From a virus, in IMG/VR virus record IMGVR_UViG_3300044712_002452, positions 1 to 64,000 of that record: DNA of 64,000 bases; one strand, given 5' to 3'. Shown piece by piece: positions 17,714-25,587 of the stretch (positions are counted from its first letter, which is position 1; the number at the start of each line of letters is the position of its first letter). The notes below the pieces were generated by a model. That model was not told where the DNA came from and did not search any database. It worked only from the letters and a program-made list of their open reading frames with translations. The position numbers and the translations under genes were made by a program.

Positions 17714-18001
17714 ATGTTGTACGCAGTAATTGGTTTTTTGATAGCCCTTACCCTGGTGTATGGCTATAAGTGGCTCAATGATGGAGCCAGTGTAAAAAAA
17801 GATGTTCCGGCCATTGTGGTACTGAGCGTCATCGGATTGCTCTTTGCTTACTTTTTACCCATTGTGCTCAATGGTGTATTCAATCTGTTTAAACCCGGCG
17901 ATCAGGTAAGCCCTTGGGTTTTGGTGATTCTAAGTGTAATTGCCGGCTTCGCAAGTCAGGTTTTTATTTTACCCTTGTTTATTAAGAAAACACAGGTTTA
18001 A
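17714..18001 (+). CDS. Small membrane protein, three TM segments, 95 aa
   Basis: Begins three bases after the holin-like gene. Hydrophobic segments at about residues 3-20, 33-52 and 66-88, with short charged loops (KWLNDGASVKKD and KPGDQVS) and a basic C-terminus. Not recognised. A holin/antiholin or spanin-like partner is possible. The transcript is closed 19 bases later by a strong terminator. Confidence 0.55.
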   Translation: MLYAVIGFLIALTLVYGYKWLNDGASVKKDVPAIVVLSVIGLLFAYFLPIVLNGVFNLFKPGDQVSPWVLVILSVIAGFASQVFILPLFIKKTQV

Positions 18002-18019
18002 TAAAGAGCTATTCATTGA

Positions 18020-18053
18020 AAAAGCATCTTCCCAAAAAGAAGATGCTTTTTTT
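18020..18053 (+). terminator. Intrinsic terminator after the membrane-protein pair
   Basis: A 12-bp perfect stem (AAAAGCATCTTC with GAAGATGCTTTT), 7-nt loop and a run of T residues. It cleanly ends the transcript coming from the exported-protein and membrane genes. Confidence 0.92.
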
Positions 18054-18080
18054 ATTCACTTGTAGATTTAGAGCATTTTA

Positions 18081-18090
18081 TTCGTATATT
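18081..18090 (+). promoter_or_regulatory. Promoter-like TTCGTATATT box
   Basis: Lies directly after the terminator and 9 bases before the ATG at 18100, where a new promoter is needed. TTGTAGATTTA at 18059-18069 is close to the reverse complement of the TTAATCTACAA box found at three other sites. Confidence 0.45.
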
Positions 18091-18099
18091 ATTAGTACA

Positions 18100-18798
18100 A
18101 TGAAAGTAAGTATAGAAACTTTAAAAGAGTATTTTTTTACCGGTAAAAAACCGGTACAAGAAAACTTTTTTGACCTAATTGATTCATTTGTTCATAAAGA
18201 CGAGCTGGAAGATTTTCCCATTTTCAGTGATCGGATTCAAATGGATAATGTTGAAGGGCTTACTGATTTATTGACGAATTTATCAGAAACCTTAGACCGA
18301 CAAGAAATTCAAGTTTACAATAATGTCGTTCAATTAGCGGGAATAGAGGGTTCAATGGGCGAAAAACTCATTGTGAAAAACCAGGGTATTTATCAATGGG
18401 GTATTGTAAGTACGGGCACTACTTCTGTACCCGCATTAAACGGCGGTTTTTGGAATCCAATTTTAGTATTGGGATCAGGCGGTTCTGGAACTATCCCCAG
18501 CGCAGGATTACCGTTTGATAGCTTTACTTTAACGCTCAATGGTACGCGTGTGATCCCCGCCGGCCAAAGCCTGCTTCGGATTTACTTAACGCCCAATGAG
18601 AATTTTGGATCCAGTGTTTTACTAATTGGTACAACCCCTGATGGCAATGAAATAGCTACTTACCAGGGTAATGCTAACCAGAAAGCTTTGATTCAAACCA
18701 ATTTGGTCGCTAATGGGGATACGACTATTTATTTCAGTTCACCCGATTGGTTTGGCGGCCAACGGTCGTTAAACGTGAAACTTATTAAAGAACTATAA
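18100..18798 (+). CDS. Virion protein with N-terminal fibre-attachment-type motif, 232 aa
   Basis: The ATG at 18100 is chosen because the longer frame would run through the terminator hairpin. The N-terminus (LKEYFFTGKKPVQENFFDLI, then DSFVHKDE) is a motif I recall at the start of many tail-fibre and structural proteins of Bacteroidota phages. Residues about 45-75 form a short coiled-coil-like helix; the rest is beta-rich with a Gly-Ser stretch (LGSGGSGTIPSAG) and ends in a jelly-roll-like region. Starts the structural group that runs to 22.6 kb. Confidence 0.65.
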   Translation: MKVSIETLKEYFFTGKKPVQENFFDLIDSFVHKDELEDFPIFSDRIQMDNVEGLTDLLTNLSETLDRQEIQVYNNVVQLAGIEGSMGEKLIVKNQGIYQWGIVSTGTTSVPALNGGFWNPILVLGSGGSGTIPSAGLPFDSFTLTLNGTRVIPAGQSLLRIYLTPNENFGSSVLLIGTTPDGNEIATYQGNANQKALIQTNLVANGDTTIYFSSPDWFGGQRSLNVKLIKEL

Positions 18799-18810
18799 TC
18801 TCAGCTTGAT

Positions 18811-20649
18811 ATGAGCGGAAACAATAACCCGATTAGAAGCGGCAGCCAAGTAAGTACCGGGCAACCTATTTCTTCCCAGCAAGTGGTTTGGAATGGTCCG
18901 AATATTCCTTTGCTGCAAATCAAGAAAGGAGAAAAAATCGATTCTACCATTTACAAGGCCGCCATGGTGATGACTGAAATCATCAGCGAGGTGGATCTTT
19001 CTACGGTAGACGTAAAGGATTTGTTGAAGGTTTGCGCTACTTGCCCTAATCCGACTAAAAATGTAAAGACTATTTTATCGGCGTTGATTGGGAAGGTATA
19101 TCTCATTGAAGAATTGATTGAATCGCTCGATCGACAAGTAGATGGCGAAGAAGTTTTGATTCGGGTAGCTGCTTGTTTTCGGACTGAAGACGATGGGGTA
19201 CCCATTACACAACTCAAGCATTCGGATTATACCAAAGCCATTGGCTTACAGGTATGTGAGATTTTGGCAGCCGTAAAAGGGTATGAAAATGTCATTGATC
19301 AAATCGAAAACGATGTTTCCGAATTAAAACTGCGGGTATCAGCTTTGGAAGAAACCGATGACGCCATCATTGAATTGGAAAGTCGTATCGAAGTATTGGA
19401 AAAATACCGAACTGCGCTTACCCAAACTTTGGGCAGCATCAATGAAATTGCTTCCATTTTACAATCGGAACTTAAAGAATCCGAAGTCGGGGGTGCAATC
19501 CGTTCGCTGGTAACTGGTGAGGCTCTTTGGGCTGGAGATTCAACTACGGCTTCCTTGAGTATTAAACGCCTATGGCAACTGGCTATTGACGTGCGTTCGG
19601 CGGTAAAACTGATTCAAGAGAACTGCTGCAAGGTAACCTGTGATGATATTGTCATTGATTTTGATGTTCGGCTCAACGACGATCGGACCCAAATGACCAT
19701 ATTTTTTGCTACCAAAACCATTTTACCCGGCGGATTTAAGGACAACGACGCTTTGGGTAATAAGCTCACTATCATGGATGCGTTGGGTAACAAGTATGTA
19801 GAGCGGATTAAAGTGGCTGAAGAAGTCAATAATCCCAATGGATACGTAATTGATTTATCCAATACACCTATTGATCCTAACCAGGATTATTATTTGTCTA
19901 TGGATGCGGCTGTTACTTCCGATCGAATGACTTGTGTTAAGTGTATCACTAAATCAATAACCTACAAATCCACTTGCGGTTACTGCGAAATTTTTGTCAA
20001 AGCTATGACGGGCGCAGCACCCGGTAATTTGATATTGAGCTATCGTCGGGTTAGTGATCCTACGATTAAAACGGCGGTCGTAAAAACCGGCGATTCATTG
20101 ATTATTCCCAAAGACATCATTATTATTCAAGCCATTCGGGATGGAGATATTTCCATTGAAAGCCCTTGTGAGGGTATTGAGTTGCAATTAAACAACGCTG
20201 TGGGCGGGGTTCGGGAAGAATATGTGCTGAGTTTGGAATTTGCTGATTCTCAAGCCAAAGGTGATTTTGTTACCGGTATTGGATACAATGGTACTTTCTA
20301 TCCGCTTACTACGCCGTTGGATATCTTGGCTGAATTTAAAACAAACGCCAGTCTACCACATGGTATGAGCAAATTGTTCGAGTTCATTCAATCGGCTATC
20401 AGCGGCGGTCGGGATTTGCTTTTGCTCAAAGAATACACCTTGGATACCTGGGCCGGCGGGGGAGGTACGGGTCAAGACGATCAATACATGAATGCGGTGG
20501 TTTTCAAAACTTTTGCAGCCATTATAAATAACGGATTGTACGTACAGGTAGAAGGAAAGCCGGGTGGCGATAGCTACAATACCGCTTACCACGAACGCGG
20601 TATTCGTACCGTACAGATCCGTCCGTTTAAATTGTTGCCGCCCGAGTAA
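18811..20649 (+). CDS. Structural protein with coiled-coil region, 612 aa
   Basis: Not assigned to a named family. Helical N-terminal third with a coiled coil at about residues 165-200 (IENDVSELKLRVSALEETDDAI, in part) and a second helix to about 235; the central part has Cys-rich beta segments (ENCCKVTCDD and CVKCITKSITYKSTCGYCEIF, in part), then a beta-rich C-terminus with AGGGGTGQDDQYMN. The layout (oligomerising helix plus beta domains) is that of a baseplate- or fibre-linking protein. Short gaps on both sides place it in one operon with the preceding 232-residue protein and the following Cys-rich one. Confidence 0.6.
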   Translation: MSGNNNPIRSGSQVSTGQPISSQQVVWNGPNIPLLQIKKGEKIDSTIYKAAMVMTEIISEVDLSTVDVKDLLKVCATCPNPTKNVKTILSALIGKVYLIEELIESLDRQVDGEEVLIRVAACFRTEDDGVPITQLKHSDYTKAIGLQVCEILAAVKGYENVIDQIENDVSELKLRVSALEETDDAIIELESRIEVLEKYRTALTQTLGSINEIASILQSELKESEVGGAIRSLVTGEALWAGDSTTASLSIKRLWQLAIDVRSAVKLIQENCCKVTCDDIVIDFDVRLNDDRTQMTIFFATKTILPGGFKDNDALGNKLTIMDALGNKYVERIKVAEEVNNPNGYVIDLSNTPIDPNQDYYLSMDAAVTSDRMTCVKCITKSITYKSTCGYCEIFVKAMTGAAPGNLILSYRRVSDPTIKTAVVKTGDSLIIPKDIIIIQAIRDGDISIESPCEGIELQLNNAVGGVREEYVLSLEFADSQAKGDFVTGIGYNGTFYPLTTPLDILAEFKTNASLPHGMSKLFEFIQSAISGGRDLLLLKEYTLDTWAGGGGTGQDDQYMNAVVFKTFAAIINNGLYVQVEGKPGGDSYNTAYHERGIRTVQIRPFKLLPPE

Positions 20650-20683
20650 TTCAATTTGATTTCAAAATTTTAATCCGAACCCT

Positions 20684-21178
20684 ATGAGTTTATCCAAATA
20701 TACCGAACGCTGTGTTCCAGAATTTGTTGTTCCGGAGCCTACGCCTTTACCACCTTGTCCGGAATCGGAAAACTGTTCTGAGATCATTCAATCCGATTGC
20801 GTGCGCATGAGTGCGGATATTCCGACACTCAACATTACCAAAGGACAAAAGCTGACTTCCGTTTTTGTCAATTTTGCGGCCAATCAGTCTACTCAGGCTA
20901 TTGCGGTGCAAGATAGCTTTTCGGTTGATTTATCGGGAACGGGTTTGAATACGGATCCCGTAAAAGCCGACGTAAAGCTATCGGCTGATACGGGTAATAT
21001 GCTTACCGTCGAAACCGATGGACTTAAAGCTGTCATGACACGGGAAGCGGTGTTGCAGATGTTTACGCTTATCGCTAATGATCCTGAATTGCAGATTTTG
21101 TTCTGTGAGCTGGTCGGAAACTGTGGAGATCAAGTTTGCGGTATTATTTCAGGGATTTCTGGTGAACCTCAACCTTAA
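20684..21178 (+). CDS. Hypothetical structural-type protein, 164 aa
   Basis: Not recognised. The first 45 residues are rich in Pro and Cys (CVPEF, PLPPCPESENC, SDCVRMS), followed by a beta-type middle (LNITKGQKLTSVFVNFAANQ) similar in style to the opening of the 612-residue protein (IPLLQIKKGEKIDSTIY), and a helical end (EAVLQMFTLIANDPELQILF). The similarity suggests both use the same short docking element. Same operon, probable minor tail component. Confidence 0.55.
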   Translation: MSLSKYTERCVPEFVVPEPTPLPPCPESENCSEIIQSDCVRMSADIPTLNITKGQKLTSVFVNFAANQSTQAIAVQDSFSVDLSGTGLNTDPVKADVKLSADTGNMLTVETDGLKAVMTREAVLQMFTLIANDPELQILFCELVGNCGDQVCGIISGISGEPQP

Positions 21179-21189
21179 ACTGATTCATT

Positions 21190-21768
21190 ATGAGTACTTA
21201 TACATATCGATTAAATTGGGTAGCGCCTCCGCAGGCGAACACTGTTTCGCAACAACCTCAATACAAAGAGCGGAACGAAGTGTCTTGGACCAATGCCACG
21301 CCTGCTCCGTTGAGCAATACGCAAACCATGGCGTTGATCCCCAATTTGTTTACCAATGTGATCTATGATTTTCGGGTTGGCGCTGAATGTTTTTCAACGG
21401 GATCTACTACGTATTCACCTATTCACAGTTATATTCTTTTTGATTGTCCTACGTCGGTTACGTTGAATAAGACTCATGAGCAGATTTCGGTTTCGTTTGT
21501 CTGGCCGGTCGGTTCGGTAAATCCCGAAAGATTTGTGGTGATGTTATACAATAACTTGACCGGGGCAGAAGTAGGATCCGTGAATTTGCTGGCCACCGAA
21601 CGTTCGGCTTTGTTTACGGGGTTGATTGGTAATACCCAATATAAAGTACGGATTGTGCCCATTACCGGCACGTATTCAAAAACGGATTGTCCGTTTTCGT
21701 TTGTAACCACCAATGAAACACCGGCTTGTGCCAATGCAACGGGATTGACCGGTGAAGTATTGACTTAA
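21190..21768 (+). CDS. Fibronectin-III-like protein, 192 aa
   Basis: Two Ig/FnIII-like units: residues about 1-80 (YTYRLNWVAPPQANTVSQQ, then IYDFRVGAECFSTGS) and about 90-180 (ISVSFVWPVGSVNPERFVV, then QYKVRIVPITGTYSK). The Y-x-F/V-R-V pattern and the Trp near the start are hallmarks of the fold. Such domains decorate phage virions and may bind surface sugars. The next gene is a longer paralogue. Confidence 0.65.
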   Translation: MSTYTYRLNWVAPPQANTVSQQPQYKERNEVSWTNATPAPLSNTQTMALIPNLFTNVIYDFRVGAECFSTGSTTYSPIHSYILFDCPTSVTLNKTHEQISVSFVWPVGSVNPERFVVMLYNNLTGAEVGSVNLLATERSALFTGLIGNTQYKVRIVPITGTYSKTDCPFSFVTTNETPACANATGLTGEVLT

Positions 21769-21783
21769 TAAAATTTTAATCCT

Positions 21784-22599
21784 TTGGATATCAGACTCAG
21801 ATGGGCGCCAGCGCCCGCTATTGATACGGTGGCTCAACGGGTTCAATACCGTAGAGATGACCAACAGACTTGGGTGACGGCAGCAACCGTGGGTCCAACT
21901 ATTAGCCAATATGACGTATCCTCTTTGGATTCTGAGTGGATTTATCATTTTCGGGTAATCAATGTGTGTGGTTCGGGCGGTACCGGTACAACGCATGTTA
22001 TTCAACAGGCCCTGGTGACTTGTAATAATAATATTTCCTATTTTTTGACGCCTGCGGGCGATATAGAGTATGTTTTTTCTCCGGTTCAAACCAATGGAAT
22101 TTCATATTTCAAAATTTCATTGTTTCGTCAAAATGGTACCGAAGCGGCTTCCAATATACACCCCCGTAAACCGGGCGAGTTGGAAGTTCGGGGATCCTTT
22201 ACCGGACTGGCGCCGGATCCTCAGTACACGCTGGTTAAAATCGACGTGTTGAATGAAGACTATAAAGCTTCCTGTGGACCGGTCAATGTGTTGGTGTGTC
22301 AAGAAGTCAATACGGTAGATGCGATTTTAAATTTATACGGCGGTGCACGTAAACTTTTTCTCAACTGGACACCTTCAGTATTGACAGGTATTCCAAACAA
22401 CGGGTATCGGATCCGTTATAAAGCGTTGACCGATACGGTGTACAAAACCATTTTAATTCCGCGCACGCCGGCGGTATCTAGTTATACGGTGGAAAATTTG
22501 ACGTTGGCTGAACAAGATGGCGTGGAAGGTTTTATTGACGCCATGTGTTCTGATACCGTTTTCACTTCAAAAGCATTTGTGTCCATCATGGGCTCATGA
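21784..22599 (+). CDS. Fibronectin-III-like protein, 271 aa, TTG start
   Basis: The start appears to be TTG 21784: the residues that follow (DIRLRWAPAPAIDTVAQRVQYRRDDQQTW) align with the start of the upstream protein, and no ATG is available near there. Three beta units can be seen: about 1-80, 85-170 and 175-268 (RKLFLNWTPSVLTGIPNNGY, then IRYKALTDTVYKT). It is thus a tandem paralogue of the 192-residue protein with one extra unit. It is the last gene before the Rep/Par cassette and is followed by a terminator. Confidence 0.65.
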   Translation: MDIRLRWAPAPAIDTVAQRVQYRRDDQQTWVTAATVGPTISQYDVSSLDSEWIYHFRVINVCGSGGTGTTHVIQQALVTCNNNISYFLTPAGDIEYVFSPVQTNGISYFKISLFRQNGTEAASNIHPRKPGELEVRGSFTGLAPDPQYTLVKIDVLNEDYKASCGPVNVLVCQEVNTVDAILNLYGGARKLFLNWTPSVLTGIPNNGYRIRYKALTDTVYKTILIPRTPAVSSYTVENLTLAEQDGVEGFIDAMCSDTVFTSKAFVSIMGS

Positions 22600-22624
22600 T
22601 TCTCTGGTTTTGTAGTTGGTTTAT

Positions 22625-22656
22625 GCCTGGGTGTGTCTACGCCCGGGCTTTTATTT
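22625..22656 (+). terminator. Intrinsic terminator at the left edge of the Rep/Par cassette
   Basis: GCCTGGGTG pairs with CGCCCGGGC (nine pairs, two of them G-U) around a 6-nt loop, followed by TTTTATTTT. It would stop late structural transcription from entering the replication module. Confidence 0.85.
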
Positions 22657-23004
22657 TCGCTTATAATTTTTCTTATGTTAAGTAGGGTATGCAATTTGTT
22701 GCCCATAGATGGACTCTTCCAACCCTGAAATCCGCTGATTTTCCGTGTAAACCCACTCACCTACCCACCTAAATACCCACTATCCAGATTGAAGAATGGT
22801 AATATCTGGTATGGATAGATATAGGGCCGGTGCTAACTTTTTCGTTATCAAAGCGTTGCTGACGGTTCAGGCAACAAATTGCATACGTTCAGGCGACAGA
22901 TTGCAGATGTTCAAGCCACTGATTGCAGATTTTGGGGCAACAAAATGCAGATGTTCGCGCAACGGATTGCAGAACGTTTTACATTTACGGGCAACAAATT
23001 GCAG
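22657..23004 (+). other. Probable iteron-type replication origin region
   Basis: This non-coding stretch between the terminator and rep holds an inverted iteron copy (about 22687-22708), an unassigned segment with a C-rich stretch (22742-22792, CCCACTC/CACCTACCCACC-like), and the direct iterons (from 22866). The arrangement of a lone inverted iteron upstream, tandem iterons and an adjacent initiator gene is what iteron plasmids use for origin and autoregulation. I found no convincing DnaA box. The origin assignment is inference. Confidence 0.6.
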
Positions 23005-23007
23005 ATG
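22866..23007 (+). repeat. Six direct 22-bp iterons
   Basis: Five units abut exactly, beginning at 22866, 22888, 22910, 22932 and 22954; a sixth occupies 22986-23007 after a 10-bp gap. The shared core is GGCAACAAATTGCAGATG, preceded by TTCA or TTNN; units 3 and 5 are the most divergent. A further copy in reverse orientation (GCAATTTGTTGCC core at 22691-22703) lies upstream. The ATG at 23005 forms the last three bases of unit 6, so initiator binding could block its own expression. Confidence 0.88.
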
Positions 23008-23931
23008 GTTATGGAAATTCAGAAGATTAACCGGCAGCCCAATCGCATTACCATGGCTCAGCAAAACTACTCTTTGCTGCAGAAGCGAATATTATACCTG
23101 GTTATCAATCAGATGCGCTTAGGGGGTGAACAACGCAATTTATTTGAAGAAACTGAGTACACCTTTCCCATTAAATTATTGGGGGATCGGAACTATCTGC
23201 GGGTCCGAGAAGCCGCAATTAGTTTACTGAAAATTCCAATCGTGTTGGTAGACAATGTTACCGCACGAGAACTGGATGCATTCGCTCCGATCGCGCGCGT
23301 CAACGTATCTAAGGCGGGCATGCTGACCATTAAATTCTCGCAAGATGGTATGCGGCATTTTCAAGAAATATCCGAAGGATACACGTCTTATGGCTTGGAT
23401 TACGCTATGAGTTTAGAAAGCACCTTTTCGCAACGGATGTATGAAATGCTATCGAGCTGGCGCAATAAAGGCGCTTGGCGTAATGTATCGCTGGATGCTT
23501 TGAAGAAACGGTTGTCATTGGAAGGCAAATACCCCAAATTCAGTTCGTTTGAACAAAGGGTACTCTTACGTGCGCAGGAAGAACTCTATGAAAAAACCGA
23601 TATCTCTTTTGATTATACGGTGCAAACGGAAGGCCGCAAAGTAGTCGCGCTGCAATTTATGATCAAAAGCAAACCAACCGGTCTTCATTTGGATGCGCAA
23701 CAAGAAGCCCAGGCTGTGGCTGAAGTGCCGATGGGTACCATGATGGCCTATCTAATCGAAGCGTTCAAGCGGTATCGGTTTTCCATAGATGAAGAAAAGA
23801 AGATCCTTAACGATCCGGCGCTCCGGGCGCGCTTTGTGGATGTGCACACTCGTATCAGCCATGGCGCGGTACAGATACAACGGGAAGATGGAGATCCCAC
23901 TCCCCTAGCCCGGGTGCACGTTTTTGGTTAA
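23005..23931 (+). CDS. Plasmid-type replication initiator, Rep_3-like, 308 aa
   Basis: Resembles the RepB/Rep_3 initiators of theta-replicating Bacteroidota plasmids: an N-terminal segment ITMAQQNYSLLQKRILYLVI, a central region with STFSQRMYEMLSSWRNKG (first winged helix), and a second winged-helix part (KYPKFSSFEQRVLLRAQEEL, then GRKVVALQFMIK). Length is normal for the family. The frame is open upstream through the iterons, but that translation is repeat-derived and the conserved part starts after it, so ATG 23005 (or 23011) is chosen. It would bind the adjacent iterons, open the origin and recruit host replication proteins. It converges with, and overlaps by 27 bases, the xre gene on the other strand. 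Confidence 0.85.
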   Translation: MVMEIQKINRQPNRITMAQQNYSLLQKRILYLVINQMRLGGEQRNLFEETEYTFPIKLLGDRNYLRVREAAISLLKIPIVLVDNVTARELDAFAPIARVNVSKAGMLTIKFSQDGMRHFQEISEGYTSYGLDYAMSLESTFSQRMYEMLSSWRNKGAWRNVSLDALKKRLSLEGKYPKFSSFEQRVLLRAQEELYEKTDISFDYTVQTEGRKVVALQFMIKSKPTGLHLDAQQEAQAVAEVPMGTMMAYLIEAFKRYRFSIDEEKKILNDPALRARFVDVHTRISHGAVQIQREDGDPTPLARVHVFG

Positions 23932-24288
23932 TTGCTGTAGCTTTTGTTTGAGTAAATCAATGTGCTCTTGTTGTTGAGCGATGATCCGCCGCAGCATGCT
24001 GGTTTCTTCCAGGCTTTGATTGGGATGCGCAATTTGTACGCGCATATCCTGACCACTCTTTCGGGCCAAATACAAGGCTTCTACTTCGGCTTCCAAACAA
24101 GACTCCATTTCCATCGGCGAGATTTTGAAATAATCGGCGATTTTGATAATAGTGGCCGGCGAAGGCGTAACGGCATTTCGTTCGTAGGTATCAACCATGC
24201 CCCGGCTTAAACCGAAGAGTTCACCAAATTCTTTTTGGGTAAATTTTTGGGTGTTGCGCAATCGACGCAAATTGTTTCCGAGTGCCAT
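23905..24288 (-). CDS. Xre-family helix-turn-helix regulator, 127 aa
   Basis: Residues about 4-60 form a classic HTH_3 domain: LGNNLRRLRNTQKFTQKEFG, then ELFGLSRGMVDTYERNAVTP and a final helix pair IKIADYFKISPMEM. The rest is a helical tail (about 75-120, RRIIAQQQEHIDLLKQKLQQ) likely used for dimerisation. Last gene of the minus-strand group behind parA and the RHH gene; a 70-base gap with overlapping inverted repeats precedes it. Probable role: repressor controlling the cassette or the choice between replicon maintenance and lytic growth, which is inference. Confidence 0.8.
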   Translation of the reverse strand: MALGNNLRRLRNTQKFTQKEFGELFGLSRGMVDTYERNAVTPSPATIIKIADYFKISPMEMESCLEAEVEALYLARKSGQDMRVQIAHPNQSLEETSMLRRIIAQQQEHIDLLKQKLQQLTKNVHPG

Positions 24289-24358
24289 ACTTGTAATTTT
24301 AGGTGTTTGCTATTTTTTAATAGCACGGCCGGTGCGTGCTACAAATTCATTGTATTTG
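24289..24358 (-). promoter_or_regulatory. Inverted repeats upstream of the xre gene
   Basis: Two hairpins share bases 24321-24325: TGCTATT/AATAGCA (24308-24325) and TAGCACG/CGTGCTA (24321-24341). A second AATAGCAAA copy lies at the other end of the gap. The arrangement suits an operator for the Xre protein or a simple mutually exclusive RNA structure. Confidence 0.4.
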
Positions 24359-24766
24359 CTATTTTTTTGACGACCGAGCTTTTTCCATGAGTTTAACATG
24401 CTCCGGCCTTTCTTCAATGGTGCCTCCCCCTCTATTTTCTTTTTTGAATAACATTTCCAGGGCTTCTTCAACCAAAGAGCGCTGCGATACCGACTCCCCT
24501 TTTAAGGATCGCTGGTACACTAAATTCCGAAGCGTATTGATATAATCGGTTCGGATATACACCGTGTACTTCTCCCCTTTTTCCGATACTTGAACGATTT
24601 CAGGTTCGACGGGTTTTACTGCTTTCGGTATATCGGGTATTACTGTATTCGGTATTTCGGGTTCATCTGTTTTAAAGGGAACGGTATTGCGGAGTAGCAA
24701 TCCACGGATACCTCCCTCCGATTCTTTATCAGTGGGTGTTTGGGGGATGTTTATTTTTTTGGTCAT
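24359..24766 (-). CDS. Ribbon-helix-helix partition partner (ParB/ParG-type), 135 aa
   Basis: Located 11 bases downstream of parA on the same strand. The N-terminal half is extended and Pro-rich, with a repeated phrase (VIPDIPKAVKPVEPEI); the C-terminal half is a ribbon-helix-helix: a beta strand KYTVYIRTDYINTL, helix NLVYQRSLKG, turn and helix SLVEEALEMLFKK. Small RHH proteins of this layout pair with ParA in type Ib-like partition systems and act both as centromere-binding protein and as autorepressor; the flexible N-terminus usually stimulates the ParA ATPase. ATG 24766 is preferred over a TTG three codons earlier. The Pro-rich region is encoded by part of a 24-bp repeat also found upstream of parA. 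Confidence 0.75.
   Translation of the reverse strand: MTKKINIPQTPTDKESEGGIRGLLLRNTVPFKTDEPEIPNTVIPDIPKAVKPVEPEIVQVSEKGEKYTVYIRTDYINTLRNLVYQRSLKGESVSQRSLVEEALEMLFKKENRGGGTIEERPEHVKLMEKARSSKK
24618..24665. repeat. Two tandem 24-bp repeats inside the RHH gene
   Basis: Units at 24618-24641 and 24642-24665 share the pattern ACTGNNTTCGGTATWTCGGG. A third unit with the same pattern lies at 25601-25624 upstream of parA. They encode the IPNTVIPDIPKAV-type phrase in the RHH protein but may also act as DNA sites. Confidence 0.7.
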
Positions 24767-24777
24767 GGGATGCAAGT

Positions 24778-25587
24778 TTAGGGTAAAGAAATATTGATTC
24801 GTACTGCTACTTCAGCCAGCAAATTTTGGTAGTCTTCGGCTGCGTTGCTGTTGGGGGCATGTTTGAATATACTTTCGCCGGCCGTGGCCGCTTCGGTTAA
24901 AGCGACTCCTTCGCGGATCATCGTGTTTAATACTTGGACCTCGGTGCCGGCAAATTTATCCCGTACACTTTGTTCAATGCTGCGGTTGATAGTCTTGTGT
25001 TTACTGTACTGATTGAAGATGATCCCCCCTACCCTTAAATGCGGATTCAAGCCGCCGGTTTTAATGGCGGTGTACATTTCTAAAATCCGGTCTACCCCGA
25101 TCATAGCGTAATACTGTGATTGCAACGGTATAAAAAACCAATCCGCCGCTACCAGCGCGTTGATGGTTACCAATCCCAAAGACGGTGGACAGTCCAGCAA
25201 AATCAAATCGTATTGATTTACAAAAGGTGCCAGGATTTTTTTCAGTAAGCTTTCCCGCATGAGCGCGGCGGAGATCTCAATTTCAATGGCCGCCATATCC
25301 AAGCTTGAAGGAATCAAGGATAGATCCCGGTACTTGTCGGGTTTTACGGCATACCTGATAGCTTGTTCACCGGTATTACGGAATGCCGTATATATGGTAT
25401 TCGGAATAACGGATTCATTTTGAAGCAGGGTTTGGGTCAGGTTGCATTGGGAGTCTAAATCTACGCATAGTACCCGCAGACCTTTTTGGGCAAACCCAAA
25501 AGCTAAATTGGCAACCGTAGTGGTTTTTCCGACGCCCCCTTTGTGGTTGGCCATAGCCACAATGATCGCTTTGTTCGTTTGTTTCAT
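24778..25587 (-). CDS. parA: ParA partition ATPase, 269 aa
   Basis: Deviant Walker A KGGVGKTT at residues 16-23 with the signature Lys16, the A' motif VDLDSQCNLTQT, and Walker B LILLDCPPSLGLVT. Length and motifs fit the short ParA/Soj/MinD-type ATPases without an N-terminal DNA-binding domain (type Ib), which use a separate small RHH or ParB partner, here the next gene. The protein would bind nucleoid DNA in its ATP form and move replicon copies to daughter cells. It is the first gene of the minus-strand group; the 300-base gap upstream holds repeated GGTAT-type sites that could be centromere and operator. Confidence 0.92.
   Translation of the reverse strand: MKQTNKAIIVAMANHKGGVGKTTTVANLAFGFAQKGLRVLCVDLDSQCNLTQTLLQNESVIPNTIYTAFRNTGEQAIRYAVKPDKYRDLSLIPSSLDMAAIEIEISAALMRESLLKKILAPFVNQYDLILLDCPPSLGLVTINALVAADWFFIPLQSQYYAMIGVDRILEMYTAIKTGGLNPHLRVGGIIFNQYSKHKTINRSIEQSVRDKFAGTEVQVLNTMIREGVALTEAATAGESIFKHAPNSNAAEDYQNLLAEVAVRINISLP

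Noticed and set aside
18016-18099. Longer start for the 232-residue virion protein
   Set aside because: The extension is the translated terminator hairpin, and the recurring fibre-attachment motif begins just after ATG 18100.
22879-23004. N-terminal extension of Rep translated through the iterons
   Set aside because: The 42 residues are encoded by the DNA repeats and begin at a TTG; the family-like region starts after ATG 23005. Kept only as a remote possibility.
22866-23007. CRISPR-like array of short repeats
   Set aside because: The 22-bp units abut directly without spacers, are degenerate, and lie beside a replication initiator with an inverted copy; this is an iteron array.
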